From: Streptomyces sp. NBC_00683
Lineage (GTDB): Bacteria; Actinomycetota; Actinomycetes; Streptomycetales; Streptomycetaceae
Assembly (NCBI RefSeq): GCF_036226745.1
Contig: NZ_CP109013.1
Coordinates: 7,440,001-7,504,000, forward strand
DNA: 64,000 nucleotides
Direction of reading: 5' to 3'
Positions 24,701-36,700 of the stretch are shown here, in pieces. The notes beneath the pieces were generated by a model that saw only the letters and a list, made by a program, of their open reading frames with translations, did no database searches and was not told the origin of the DNA. The translations under genes were made by a program, and so were the position numbers. The number at the start of each line of letters is the position of its first letter. The stretch's first letter is position 1.

Positions 24701-27700
24701 GCCATGTCGGCGTTCCCGACAGATCGCGGATGGCCGGCGAACGTGGCTGACGCAGCCGGCGGCCTGGGTGGTTTCGTCCATGACGCGGCCGAGTTCGATG
24801 CGGGCCTGTTCGGTATCTCGCCGCGTGAGGCGCTGGCGATGGATCCGCAGCAGCGGCTGCTGCTGGAGGCCGCGTGGGAGACGTTCGAGTCGGCGGGGAT
24901 GGATCCGCGGTCTCTCCGTGGCCGGAACGTGGGCGTGTTCGCCGGCGCTTCCTCGTCCGGATACGGCTACGGCGGTGTGCCGGGTTCCGACGGCCACCTG
25001 CTGACCGGTACGGCGAACAGCGTGATCTCCGGACGTGTGGCGTATGTGTTCGGGCTCGAGGGTCCGGCGGCCACGATCGACACGGCGTGTTCGTCGTCGC
25101 TGGTGGCGCTGCACTGGGCGGCGCAGGCGCTGCGTGCCGGAGAGTGCAACCTGGCGCTGGCGAGTGGCGTGACCGTGATGGCCTCGGCGAACGTCTTCAC
25201 CGAGTTCGATCGGCAGGACGGGCTCGCGACCGACGGCCGGTGCAAGTCGTTCGCGGCGGCGGCCGACGGGACGGGCTGGGCCGAGGGCGTCGGCGTACTG
25301 ATGCTGGAGCGGCTGTCGGACGCGGAGCGCAACGGGCATCACGTGCTGGCGGTGGTGCGGGGCAGTGCCGTGAACCAGGACGGTGCGAGCAATGGTCTGA
25401 CGGCGCCGAACGGTCCGTCGCAGCAACGGGTGATCCGCCAGGCACTCGCCAACGCCCACCTCACCGGCGCGGACGTCGATGTCGTGGAGGCGCACGGGAC
25501 CGGCACGCGGCTGGGCGATCCGATCGAGGCCCAGGCCCTGCTGGCGACCTACGGCCAGGAGCGCGGCGCGGAGGACGAGCCGCTCTGGCTGGGTTCGGTG
25601 AAGTCGAACATCGGCCATGCCCAGGCTGCCGCGGGTGTCGCCGGTGTCATCAAGATGGTCATGGCAATGCGGCATGGTGTGCTGCCGGCGACCCTGCACG
25701 TGGATCAGCCGTCCCTTCAGGTGGACTGGTCGGCGGGCACGGTGGAACTGCTGACCGAGCCGCGTTCCTGGCCGGTGTCGGACCGTCCGAGGCGGGCGGG
25801 TGTGTCGTCGTTCGGTATCAGCGGCACGAACGCGCACGTGATTCTGGAGCAGGCCCCGGACGTCGTCGAGCCGGTGCAGGCCCCGATGGACCTGCCGACG
25901 CGGACACCGGCGGTGGTCCCGTGGGTGGTGTCGGCGAAGTCCGAAGCCTCTCTGAGGGCGCAGGTGGAGCGGCTGCGGTCGTTCGTGACCGAGCTGCCGG
26001 AGCTGGATCCGGTGCACGTCGGCTGGTCGCTGGCGACGACGCGTGCCGCGCAGGAGCACCGCGTGGTGCTGGCCGGCGACACGGTTCTGGCTTCCGGTGG
26101 GGATGTCCTCGCCGCGGGCGTCGCCGCCGAGGGCCGGACCGCGTTCCTGTTCACAGGACAGGGTTCGCAGCGCGCGGGCATGGGCCTGGGGCTGTACGAG
26201 GCGTTCCCGGTGTTCTCCGAGGCCTTCGACGCGGTGTGCGCCCGTTTTGACGCCCGGCTGGAGCGTCCGCTGCGCGAGGTTCTGACCGATGGGGTCGGTC
26301 TCGATCAGACGATGTGGGCGCAGGCGGGCCTGTTCGCGCTCGAAGTGGCGTCGTACCGTCTCGTCGAGTCGTGGGGCGTGACCCCGGACGTGATGATGGG
26401 CCACTCGCTGGGCGAGATCACCGCCGCGCATGTCGCGGGGATCCTCGACCTGGACGACGCGTGCGTGCTGGTGGCGGAGCGCGGCCGGTTGATGCAGGCG
26501 CTGCCCGAGGGCGGAGGCATGCTCGCCGTGCAGGCCACCGAGGCGGATGTCGCGGATTCCCGTCTGGACGTCGCCGCCGTCAACGGCCCCCACTCCGTCG
26601 TGCTCTCCGGCGAGGTCGGGGCCGTCGAGCGGTATGCGGCGGAGTGCGCCGACCGTGGCGTGCGGTTCAGCGTCCTGTCGGTGTCGCACGCGTTCCACTC
26701 GGCCCTGATGGAACCGATGCTGGACGAATTCGCAGGCGTGCTGAACGGGTTGACCTTCCACCCGGCACAGATCCCGGTCGTGTCGAACCTGATGGGTGCG
26801 ATTGCCGAATCCGGGCTGATGCAGGAGCCGGACTACTGGCTGCGGCAGGTGCGGCAGGCGGTGCGATTCGCGGACGGTGTCACGGCGCTCGAAGCGATGG
26901 GCGTGACGCGGTACGTGGAGCTGGGTCCGGACGGTGTGCTGTCCGGCATGGCCCAGGAAACCGTCGTAGGCGCCGAGTTCATTCCAGTCCTGCGCAAGGA
27001 CCGCGACGAGACCGACACTGCGCTCACTGCCATGAGCCGCCTCTGGGCGGTGGGCGCCGGCGTGGACTGGACGGCCGTGTTCACCGGTTGGGGCGGCCGG
27101 GTGGTCGATCTGCCGAGGTATGCGTTCCAGCGTGAGCGTTTCTGGTCGGAGCCGGGTGTGACCGGCGGGGATGCGGGTGCGCTCGGTATCGAGGGTGCGG
27201 GGCATGCGCTGCTGGGTTCTGTGGTGGCGTTGGCCGACGGTGACGGAGTTGTGCTGACCGGTCTGGTGTCGGTGGGGGCGCAGCCGTGGCTGGCTGATCA
27301 CGTGGTGTCGGGGCATGTGGTGGTGCCGGGCACGGCGTTGGTGGAGATGGTGCTGCGGGCCGGTCAGGAGGTGGGCTGCGGTCTGGTCCGGGAACTCGTT
27401 CTGCGGGCGCCGCTGGTGCTGCCGGAGTCCGGTGGTGTCCAGGTTCAGGTGCGGGTCGAGGACCCGGACGCCTCGGGCGACCGGCCGGTCCACATCCACG
27501 CCCGTGCCGAGGGCACGGACGAGTGGACGCTGCACGCGTCCGGCTCGCTGGCTGAACAGGCCGGTTCGGAGGCTGACTTCGATCTGAGTGTGTGGCCGCC
27601 TCAGGGTGCGGACGCGGTGGACGTCGACGGGTTCTACGAGGCGTTGGCCGACGCGGGCTTCGGTTACGGCCCGGTGTTCCAGGGTGTCCAGGCGGCCTGG

Positions 27701-30700
27701 CGCGACGCGTCCGGTGTCTACGCAGAGGTCACGATCGCGGAGTCGGCGGACGGGTTCGGTATTCATCCCGCCCTGTTCGACGCCGCGCTCCACCCTTCCG
27801 GCCTGATCCTCAGCAACGGCACCGAGACTGCCGGGCCGCGACTGCCGTTCGCGTGGTCGGGTGTGGAGCTGTTCGCGGTCGGGGCGACCACTCTCCGGGT
27901 GGCGATCCGCCCCGAGGGCGAGGGCATCACCCTTCAGGCTGCTGACGGCACCGGTGCGCCGGTCGCCGTCGTCCGCTCTCTGGTGTCGCGGGCGGTGTCG
28001 GCGGATCAGTTGTCGTCGGCCGGACGTGACGATGACGCGCTGTTCGCGGTGGAGTGGGTCGAGGTGTCGCCGGGTGCTGCTGTTTCCGGCGAGCCAGCGG
28101 AGGTTCCGGCGTGGAAGGTGCTGGCGGCCGGTGACGGCCCGGTGGAGCAGGTGCTGGGTGAGGTCCTGCACGGTGTGCAGGAGTGGTTGGCGGACGAGGG
28201 CACGTTCGGTTCACGTCTGGCAGTGGTGACTCGGGGCGCGGTTCCGGCTGGTTCCGGTGCGGTCGATGTGGTGGGTGCGGCGGTGTGGGGTCTGGTGCGC
28301 TCGGCGCAGTCGGAGCACCCGGACCGGATCGTGCTGATCGACACCGACCCTGCCACCGAAGAGCAACTAGATGTTGCGCTGCTGGCAGGTGTCGACGAGC
28401 CGCAGGTAGCTATCCGCGGCGGTGCACTGCTGGTGCCCCGTCTGACCCGGGCCGGGGGCGGTGGGCTGGTGCTGCCGGACCACAACTGGCACCTGCTGCC
28501 CGGGACGGACGGCACGCTGGAGTCTCTCCACATCGAGGCAGCCGGCACGTTGCCTCTGGGGAACGGCCAGGTACGGATCGAGGTCCGTGCGGCAGGCGTG
28601 AACTTCCGTGACGTACTCCTCGGGCTGGGGATGTACCCGGAGCCCGGCACGATGGGTTCGGAAGCGGCCGGTGTGGTCGTGGAAACCGGTCCCGGTGTCG
28701 ACGACCTCGCTGTCGGGGACCGGGTGTTCGGGTTCTTCGACGGCGGGTTCGCTGCCGAGGCGGTGGCCGGCCGGGAACTGATCGTGAAGGTTCCGGTGGG
28801 CTGGTCGTGGGCGCAGGCGGCAGCAGTACCGCTGGTGTTCGCGACGGCCTGGTACGGGCTGCGGGACCTGGCCGGGGTCAGGGCCGGTGAGTCGGTACTG
28901 ATCCACGCTGCCGCCGGCGGCGTCGGGATGGCCGCGGTGCAGCTGGCCCGGCACTGGGGACTGGAGGTGTTCGCCACCGCCAGCCCCGGCAAGTGGCCCA
29001 CTCTCACCGCCAACGGAGTCGACCCCGCAAGGATCGCGTCCTCCCGTGACCTCGACTTCGAGGAGCGGATCAGGACCGCGACGGGCAGCCGTGGCATCGA
29101 CGTCGTCCTCAACTCCCTGGCAGGCGACTTCGTAGACGCCTCACTACGCCTTCTGACACCGGGCGGCCGATTCATCGAGATGGGCAAGGCTGACGTCCGC
29201 GCAGGTCTCGACGTCCCGTACTTCGCGTTCGACCTCACCGACGCAGGCACCGAACGCATGGGCCGGATCCTCGCCGAGGTCGTCGCCCTCTTCGAACAAG
29301 GAGTGCTCGAACCCCTGCCGCTGACCGTGTGGGACGTACGTCAAGCGGTTACCGCCTGGCGCCACATGGCACAGGCCAAGCACATCGGTAAGAACGTCCT
29401 GACCCTCCCCGCGCGCCCGAACCCCGACGGCACCGTACTGATCACCGGAGGCACCGGCACCCTCGGCGGACTCCTCGCCCGTCACCTCGCCACCCAACAC
29501 GGCATCCGGCACCTCCTCCTGCTCTCCCGCCAGGGCCCCGACGCCCCCGGCACATCCGATTTGGTCGCAGATCTCTCCGAACTCGGCGCGCAGACACGGA
29601 TCGTGGCCTGCGACGCCGCCGACCGCGACGCCCTCACAGCCGTCCTCGCACAGATTCCGCAGGATGCCCCGCTGACCGGCGTTGTCCACGCGGCGGGTGT
29701 CCTCGACGACGGCATCTTCACCGCCCTCACCCAGGAACGCCTGGAAACCGTACTGCGGGCCAAGGCCACCGCCGCCGCGAACCTCGACGAACTGACCCGC
29801 GACACCGACCTCGCCATGTTCGTCCTCTACTCCTCGGCATCGGCGACCTTCGGCACTCCCGGCCAGGCCAACTACTCCGCCGCCAACGCCTACCTCGACG
29901 CCCTCGCCACCCACCGCCGCACCGAAGGCCTCCCCGGCCTCTCCCTCGCCTGGGACATGTGGCAGCAGGCCAGCGCGATGACCGGTCATCTGCAGGACCA
30001 GCTCGGGCGAGGGCTGGCCACCGAGCAAGGCCTCGCCCTCTTTGATGCAGCCCTGACACGCCCGACGGCACACCTGGTGCCGGTCAATCTCGACCTGGCC
30101 GGGATTCGGGCTGCCGGTGAGGTGCCTGCCCTGTTGCGTGGTCTGGTCGCCGGGCGGGTGAGGCGTGCGGTCGCGCAGGCGTCCGGTACCGGGCTGGCGC
30201 TCATGCAGCGGCTGCGGTCCGTTCCCGAGGCCCAACGGCTTCAGGCGCTTCTGGAGTTGGTGCGCGGCAGCGCCGCCACGGTACTGGGGCATGCTTCGGC
30301 CGACGCGATCGGTGAGCGTCAGGCCTTTAAGGACCTGGGCTTCGACTCGCTCACCGCGGTGGAACTGCGCAACCGGCTGACCGCCGCCACCGGCCTGCGG
30401 CTGCCCGCGACGCTGGCGTTCGACTACCCCAACCCGGCCGTGCTGTGCGAGTACTTGGCTCAGCAGTTCTTCGGCGAGTTGGAGCCGGTCGCGGCGCGGC
30501 AGGTTACGGCGGACCGGAACGACGAGCCGCTGGCGATCGTGGGTATGGCGTGCCGGTTCCCGGGGGAAGTTGCTTCCCCCGACCAGCTGTGGAACCTCGT
30601 CGCCGACGGGATGGACGGCATCTCGCCGTTCCCTCTCGACCGCGGCTGGCCGGCGCTTGCTGACATGGTGCGACTGGGCGGGTTCGTCCAGGGCGCGGAC

Positions 30701-33700
30701 AGCTTCGACGCCGGGCTGTTCGAGATCAGCCCTCGTGAGGCCCTTGCCATGGACCCGCAGCAGAGGCTGCTGCTGGAGGCGGCCTGGGAGACGTTCGAGT
30801 CGGCAGGCATGGATCCGCGTGCGTTCCGCGGTCGGAGCGTGGGCGTTTTTGCCGGTGCGGCCTCGTCCGGGTACGGGGCGGCAGGGATACCGGGTGCCGA
30901 AGGGCACATGTTGACCGGTACGGCGAGCAGCGTCATTTCGGGCCGCCTTTCGTACACGTTCGGGCTCGAAGGTCCTGCGGTGACGGTGGATACGGCGTGT
31001 TCCTCGTCGTTGGTGGCCCTGCACCTGGCGGCGCAGGCGTTGCACAGCGGCGAGTGCGACATGGCGTTGGCCGGTGGTGTGACGGTGATGGCCACGCCGG
31101 GCGCGTTCATCGAGTTCGACCGGCAGGACGGGCTGGCCGGTGACGGCCGGTGCAAGGCGTTCTCCGCGGCGGCCGACGGGACGGGATGGTCCGAGGGCGT
31201 CGGTCTGGTGATGCTGGAGCGGCTGTCGGACGCCGAGCGCAACGGGCACCAGGTACTGGCGGTGGTGCGCGGCAGTGCCATCAACCAGGACGGTGCGAGT
31301 AACGGTCTGACCGCGCCGAACGGTCCGTCGCAGCAGCGGGTCATCCGACAGGCACTGGCCAACGCACGGCTCACCGGCGCCGACATCGACGCGGTCGAGG
31401 CGCACGGGACCGGCACGCGGCTGGGCGACCCGATCGAGGCACAGGCGCTGCTGGCCACCTACGGCCAGGACCGCGACGGCAACGAGCCGCTGTGGCTGGG
31501 GTCGGTGAAGTCGAACATCGGCCACACGCAGTCCGCGGCAGGCATCGCGGGTGTGATCAAGATGGTGATGGCGCTACGGCACGGCGTCCTGCCTGCGACG
31601 TTGCATGTGGATGAGCCGTCGCCGGAGGTGGACTGGTCGGCGGGTGCGGTGGAGCTTCTTACGGAGTCCCGTCCGTGGCCTGAGGTGGATCGTCCGCGGC
31701 GTGCGGCGGTGTCGTCGTTCGGGATGTCGGGCACGAATGCGCACGTGATTCTGGAGCAGGCGTCGCCTGGGGTTCCGGTGCGGGTTCCGGCAGCTCCGGC
31801 TTCGGGTGTGTCGGCGTGGGTGGTGTCGGCGAAGTCCGAGGCGGCGCTGCGGTCGCAGGTGGAGCGGCTCGGGGCGTATGTCGCGGGCGATGCTGAGCTG
31901 GATCCGGTGGATGTGGGCTGGTCGCTGGCGACGACTCGGGCGGCGCTGGAGCATCGTGCGATGGTGGTGGGGGAGAGCCGGGACGAGCTGTTGGCCTCCC
32001 TGACCACGGCCGTCGGGTCTGTCGCGGGTCCTGGCGGTGTGGTGTTCGTGTTCCCGGGCCAGGGGTCGCAGTGGGTGGGCATGGCCCGCGAGCTGTGGGA
32101 CACCTCCCCTGTGTTCCGCGAGCGGCTGACCGAGTGCGAGACGGCACTGGCCCCGTTTGTGGACTGGTCGCTGACCGACGTCGTCCTGCATGACGGTGAT
32201 GTGGGCCGGGTGGACGTGATCCAGCCGGTGCTGTGGGCGGTCATGGTCGCTCTGGCGGAGGTGTGGCGGTCTGCGGGTGTGGTGCCGTCCGCGGTCGTGG
32301 GTCATTCGCAGGGTGAGATCGCCGCTGCGTGTGTGGCGGGCTGGCTTTCGCTGGACGACGCGGCCCGGGTTGTGGCGTTGCGGTCGAAGGCACTGGTGGC
32401 TGTGGCCGGCGGCGGAGGCATGGTGTCCGTCGCGGCCGGGCTCGGGACGGTCGAGGAGCTGACGTCGGACCGGGTGTCGGTGGCGGCGGTGAATGGCCCG
32501 TCCTCCACCGTGGTCTCCGGCGACGCCGAGGCTCTCGACGAGCTCATGGCCGAGTGCGAACAGCGGGGAATCCGCACACGCCGGATCCCGGTGGACTACG
32601 CCTCCCACTCGCAGCGGATGGACCAGCTGCGGGAGCGGATCCTTGCAGATCTGGCCGGGTTGTCCCCGGCTGCCGGTGCGGTTCCGATGCTCTCCACGCT
32701 GACCGGTGACGCTGTCAACGGTGATCTCGACGCCCAGTACTGGTTCGACAACCTTCGCTCCACGGTCCAGTTCGAGACCGCGGTCCGTTCCCTCCTCGAA
32801 CGGGGCATGCGCACGTTCATCGAGGTCAGCGCGCACCCGGTGTTGACGGTGGGCGTTGAGGAGACTGTTGACTCGGCTGGTGTCGAGGCTGTGGTGCTGG
32901 GCACGCTGAGGCGTGGTGAGGGCGGGATGCGGCGCGTCCTGTCCTCCCTGGGCGAGGCATGGGCGGCCGGCGTCGACGTGGACTGGTCTAGGGTGCTCAC
33001 CGGCCGTCAAGTCCCGCTGCCCACTTACGCGTTCCAGCGCCAGCGGTACTGGCCGCAGTCACTGCCAAGTGGGACCGGTCAGTTCGCATCCGGACATGCG
33101 CTGCTGGAGACAGTTGTCTCGTTGGCCGAGAGGGCCGGAACTCTTCTGACCGGCTTGCTGTCGGTGGACGCCCAGCCGTGGCTGTCCGACCACCTCGTAC
33201 TGGGCCGCATTGTGGTCCCTGGTGCCGCGTTGGTGGAGATGGTGCTGCGGGCAGGCCAGGAGGTGGGTTGCGGTTTGCTGCGGGAGTTGGTGCTGCAGGC
33301 GCCGCTGGTGCTGCCGGAGTCGGGTGGTGTCCAGGTTCAGGTGCGGGTCGAGGACCCGGACCCGTCGGGCGACCGGCCGGTCCACGTCCACGCCCGTGCC
33401 GAGGGCACGGACGAGTGGACGCTGCACGCGTCCGGCTCGCTGGCTGAACAGGCCGGTTCGGAGGCTGACTTCGATCTGAGTGTGTGGCCTCCGCAGAGTG
33501 CGGACGCGGTGGATGTCGACGGGTTCTACGAGGCGTTGGCCGGGGTGGGTTTCGGCTACGGCCCGGTGTTCCAGGGTGTGCAGGCGGCCTGGCGCGACGC
33601 GTCCGGTGTGTACGCGGAGGTCACGGTCGCGGAGTCGGCGGACGGGTTCGGTATTCATCCCGCCCTGTTCGACGCCGCACTCCACCCCTCCGGCCTGATC

Positions 33701-36700
33701 CCCAGCAACGGCACCGAGACTGCCGGGCCGCGGTTGCCGTTCGCGTGGTCGGGTGTGGAACTCTTCGCGGTCGGGGCAACGGCGCTGCGGGTGGCGATCC
33801 GCCCGGAGGGCGAAGGGATCACCGTCCGGGCGGCCGACGGGACCGGTGCGCCCGTCGCGATCGTCCGTTCCCTGGTGTCGCGGGCAGTGTCGGCGGAGCA
33901 GTTGTCGTCGGCCGGGCATGCCGGTGACGCCTTGTTCGCGGTGGAGTGGGTGACTTTGCCTCCGGGTGCCGCCGCTTCCGGCGAAACGGCGGAGGCTCCG
34001 GCATGGACCGTGCTGCCGGCGGCCGGTGACGGTTCGGTGGAGCAGGTGCTGGGTGAGGTCCTGCACGGTGTGCAGGAGTGGCTGGCGGACGAGGGCACGT
34101 TCGGCTCACGCCTGGTGGTGCTGACCCGCGGCGCGGTCCCGGCCGATGCCGGTCAAGCCGTCGACCCGGTGGGTGCGGCGGTGCGGGGCCTGGTGCGCTC
34201 GGCACAGTCGGAGCACCCGGAACGGATCGTCCTGGTCGACACCGACCCTGCCACCGAGGAACAGGACGTGGATCTGGCGCTGCTGGCAGGTGTCGACGAG
34301 CCGCAGGTAGCTATCCGCGGCGGTGCACTGCTGGTACCCCGGCTGGCCCGGGCCGGCGGGGGCGGTGGTCTGGTGCTGCCGGACCACAACTGGCACCTGC
34401 TGCCCGGGACGGACGGCACGCTGGAGTCTCTCCACATCGAAACCGTCGGCACGTTGCCGCTGGAAACCGGCCAGGTGCGTGTCGAGGTTCGTGCTGCGGG
34501 TGTGAACTTCCGTGACGTGCTCCTGGGGCTGGGGATGTATCCGGAGCCGGGAACGATGGGTTCGGAAGCGGCCGGTGTGGTCGTGGAAACCGGTCCCGGT
34601 GTCGACGATCTCGCCGTCGGGGATCGGGTGTTCGGGTTCTTCGACGGGGGTTTCGCTGCGGAGGCGGTGGCCGGCCGGGAACTGATCGTGAAGGTTCCGG
34701 TGGGCTGGTCGTGGGCGCAGGCGGCAGCAGTTCCGCTGGTGTTCGCGACGGCCTGGTACGGGCTGCAGGATCTGGCCGAGGTCAGGGCTGGTGAGTCGGT
34801 ACTGATCCACGCTGCCGCCGGCGGCGTCGGGATGGCCGCGGTGCAGTTGGCCCGGCACTGGGGGCTGGAGGTGTTCGCCACCGCCAGCCCCGGCAAGTGG
34901 CCCACTCTCATCGCCAACGGAGTTGACCCCGCAAGGATCGCGTCCTCCCGTGACCTCGACTTCGAGGAGCGGATCCGCACCGCGACGGGCGACCAGGGCA
35001 TCGACGTCGTCCTCAACTCCCTCGCAGGCGAGTTCGTGGACGCCTCACTACGCCTGCTGACACCGGGCGGCCGATTCGTCGAGATGGGCAAGACCGATGT
35101 ACGCGCCGGTCTCGACGTCCCGTACTTCGCGTTCGACCTGGCGGAAGCCGGTCCGGAGCGCATGGGCCAGATCCTTGGCGAGGTCGTCGCACTGTTCGAG
35201 CAGGGTGTGCTCGAACCCCTGCCGCTAACCGTGTGGGATGTGCGCCAAGCGGTCACCGCCTGGCGTCACATGGCGCAGGCCAAGCACATCGGTAAGAACG
35301 TCCTGTCACTCCCCGCCCGCCCGAACCCCGACGGCACCGTACTGATCACCGGCGGCACCGGCACCCTCGGCGGACTCCTCGCCCGCCACCTGGTCACCGA
35401 ACACGGCATCCGACACCTTCTCCTGCTCTCCCGCCAGGGCTCTGACGCCCCCGGCGCAACGGATCTGGTGGACACGCTGCAGGAAGCCGGGGCCGTGGTG
35501 GATGTCGTGGCCTGCGACGCCGCAGACCGCGACGCCCTCGCAGCCGTCCTCGCGACCATCCCCACCGAGGCTCCCCTGACCGGCGTCGTCCACGCCGCCG
35601 GCGTCCTCGACGACGGTGTGTTCACCGCCCTCACCCAAGAACGCCTCGAAACCGTCCTACGGGCCAAGGCCACCGCCGCCACGAACCTCGACGAACTGAC
35701 CCGCGACACCGACCTCGCCATGTTCGTCCTCTACTCCTCGGCGTCGGCGACGTTCGGTACTCCCGGACAGGCCAACTATTCGGCCGCCAACGCCTACCTC
35801 GACGCCCTCGCCGTCCGCCGCCGTGCGGAGGGCCTGCCGGGCCTTTCCCTCGCCTGGGACATGTGGCAGCAGGCCAGTGCGATGACCGGTCATCTGCAGG
35901 ACCGGCTCGTACGGGGGCTGCCTACGGAGCAGGCGCTGTCGTTGTTCGACCTTGCGCTGGGCCGTGCGGAGGCGCAGTTGGTGCCGGTGAATCTGGATCT
36001 GGCGGCTGTGCGGGCGGCCGGTGAGGTTCCGGCGTTGCTGCGTGGTCTGGTGTCGGGCCGGGTGCGGCGTGGGGTTGCGCAGGCGTCCGGTACCGGTCTG
36101 GCGTTGGTCCAGCGGCTGCGGTCGGTTTCCGAGGGCCGGCGGCTGCCGATGCTGCTGGAGTTGGTGCGCGGCAGCGCCGCTACCGTGCTGGGGCATGTTT
36201 CGGCCGATGCGGTCGGTGAGCGTCAGGCGTTCAAGGACCTGGGCTTCGACTCGCTCACCGCGGTCGAGCTCCGCAACCGGCTGACCGCAGCCACCGGCCT
36301 GCGGCTGGCGGCAACTCTGGTGTTCGACTACCCCAACCCGGCCGTGCTGAGCGATTACCTGGCCCAGCAATTCTTCGGCGCTCAGGAGCCGGTGCCGACC
36401 TCGCCGGCCCGGGTTGTGCCACTCGACGAACCACTGGCGATCGTGGGTATGGCGTGCCGGTTCCCGGGCGAGGTCACGTCCCCCGACCAGCTGTGGGACC
36501 TGGTCACCGGCGGGGTGGACGGTATGTCGGCGTTCCCGGCGAATCGCGGCTGGCCGGCCGAGGTCCCCGGCGGTGCCGCCGGCTTGGGCGGATTTGTTCA
36601 TGATGTGGACCGGTTCGATCCCGCCTTGTTCAACATCTCGCCGCGCGAGGCCGTCGCCATGGACCCGCAGCAGCGGTTGCTGCTGGAGGCCGCGTGGGAG

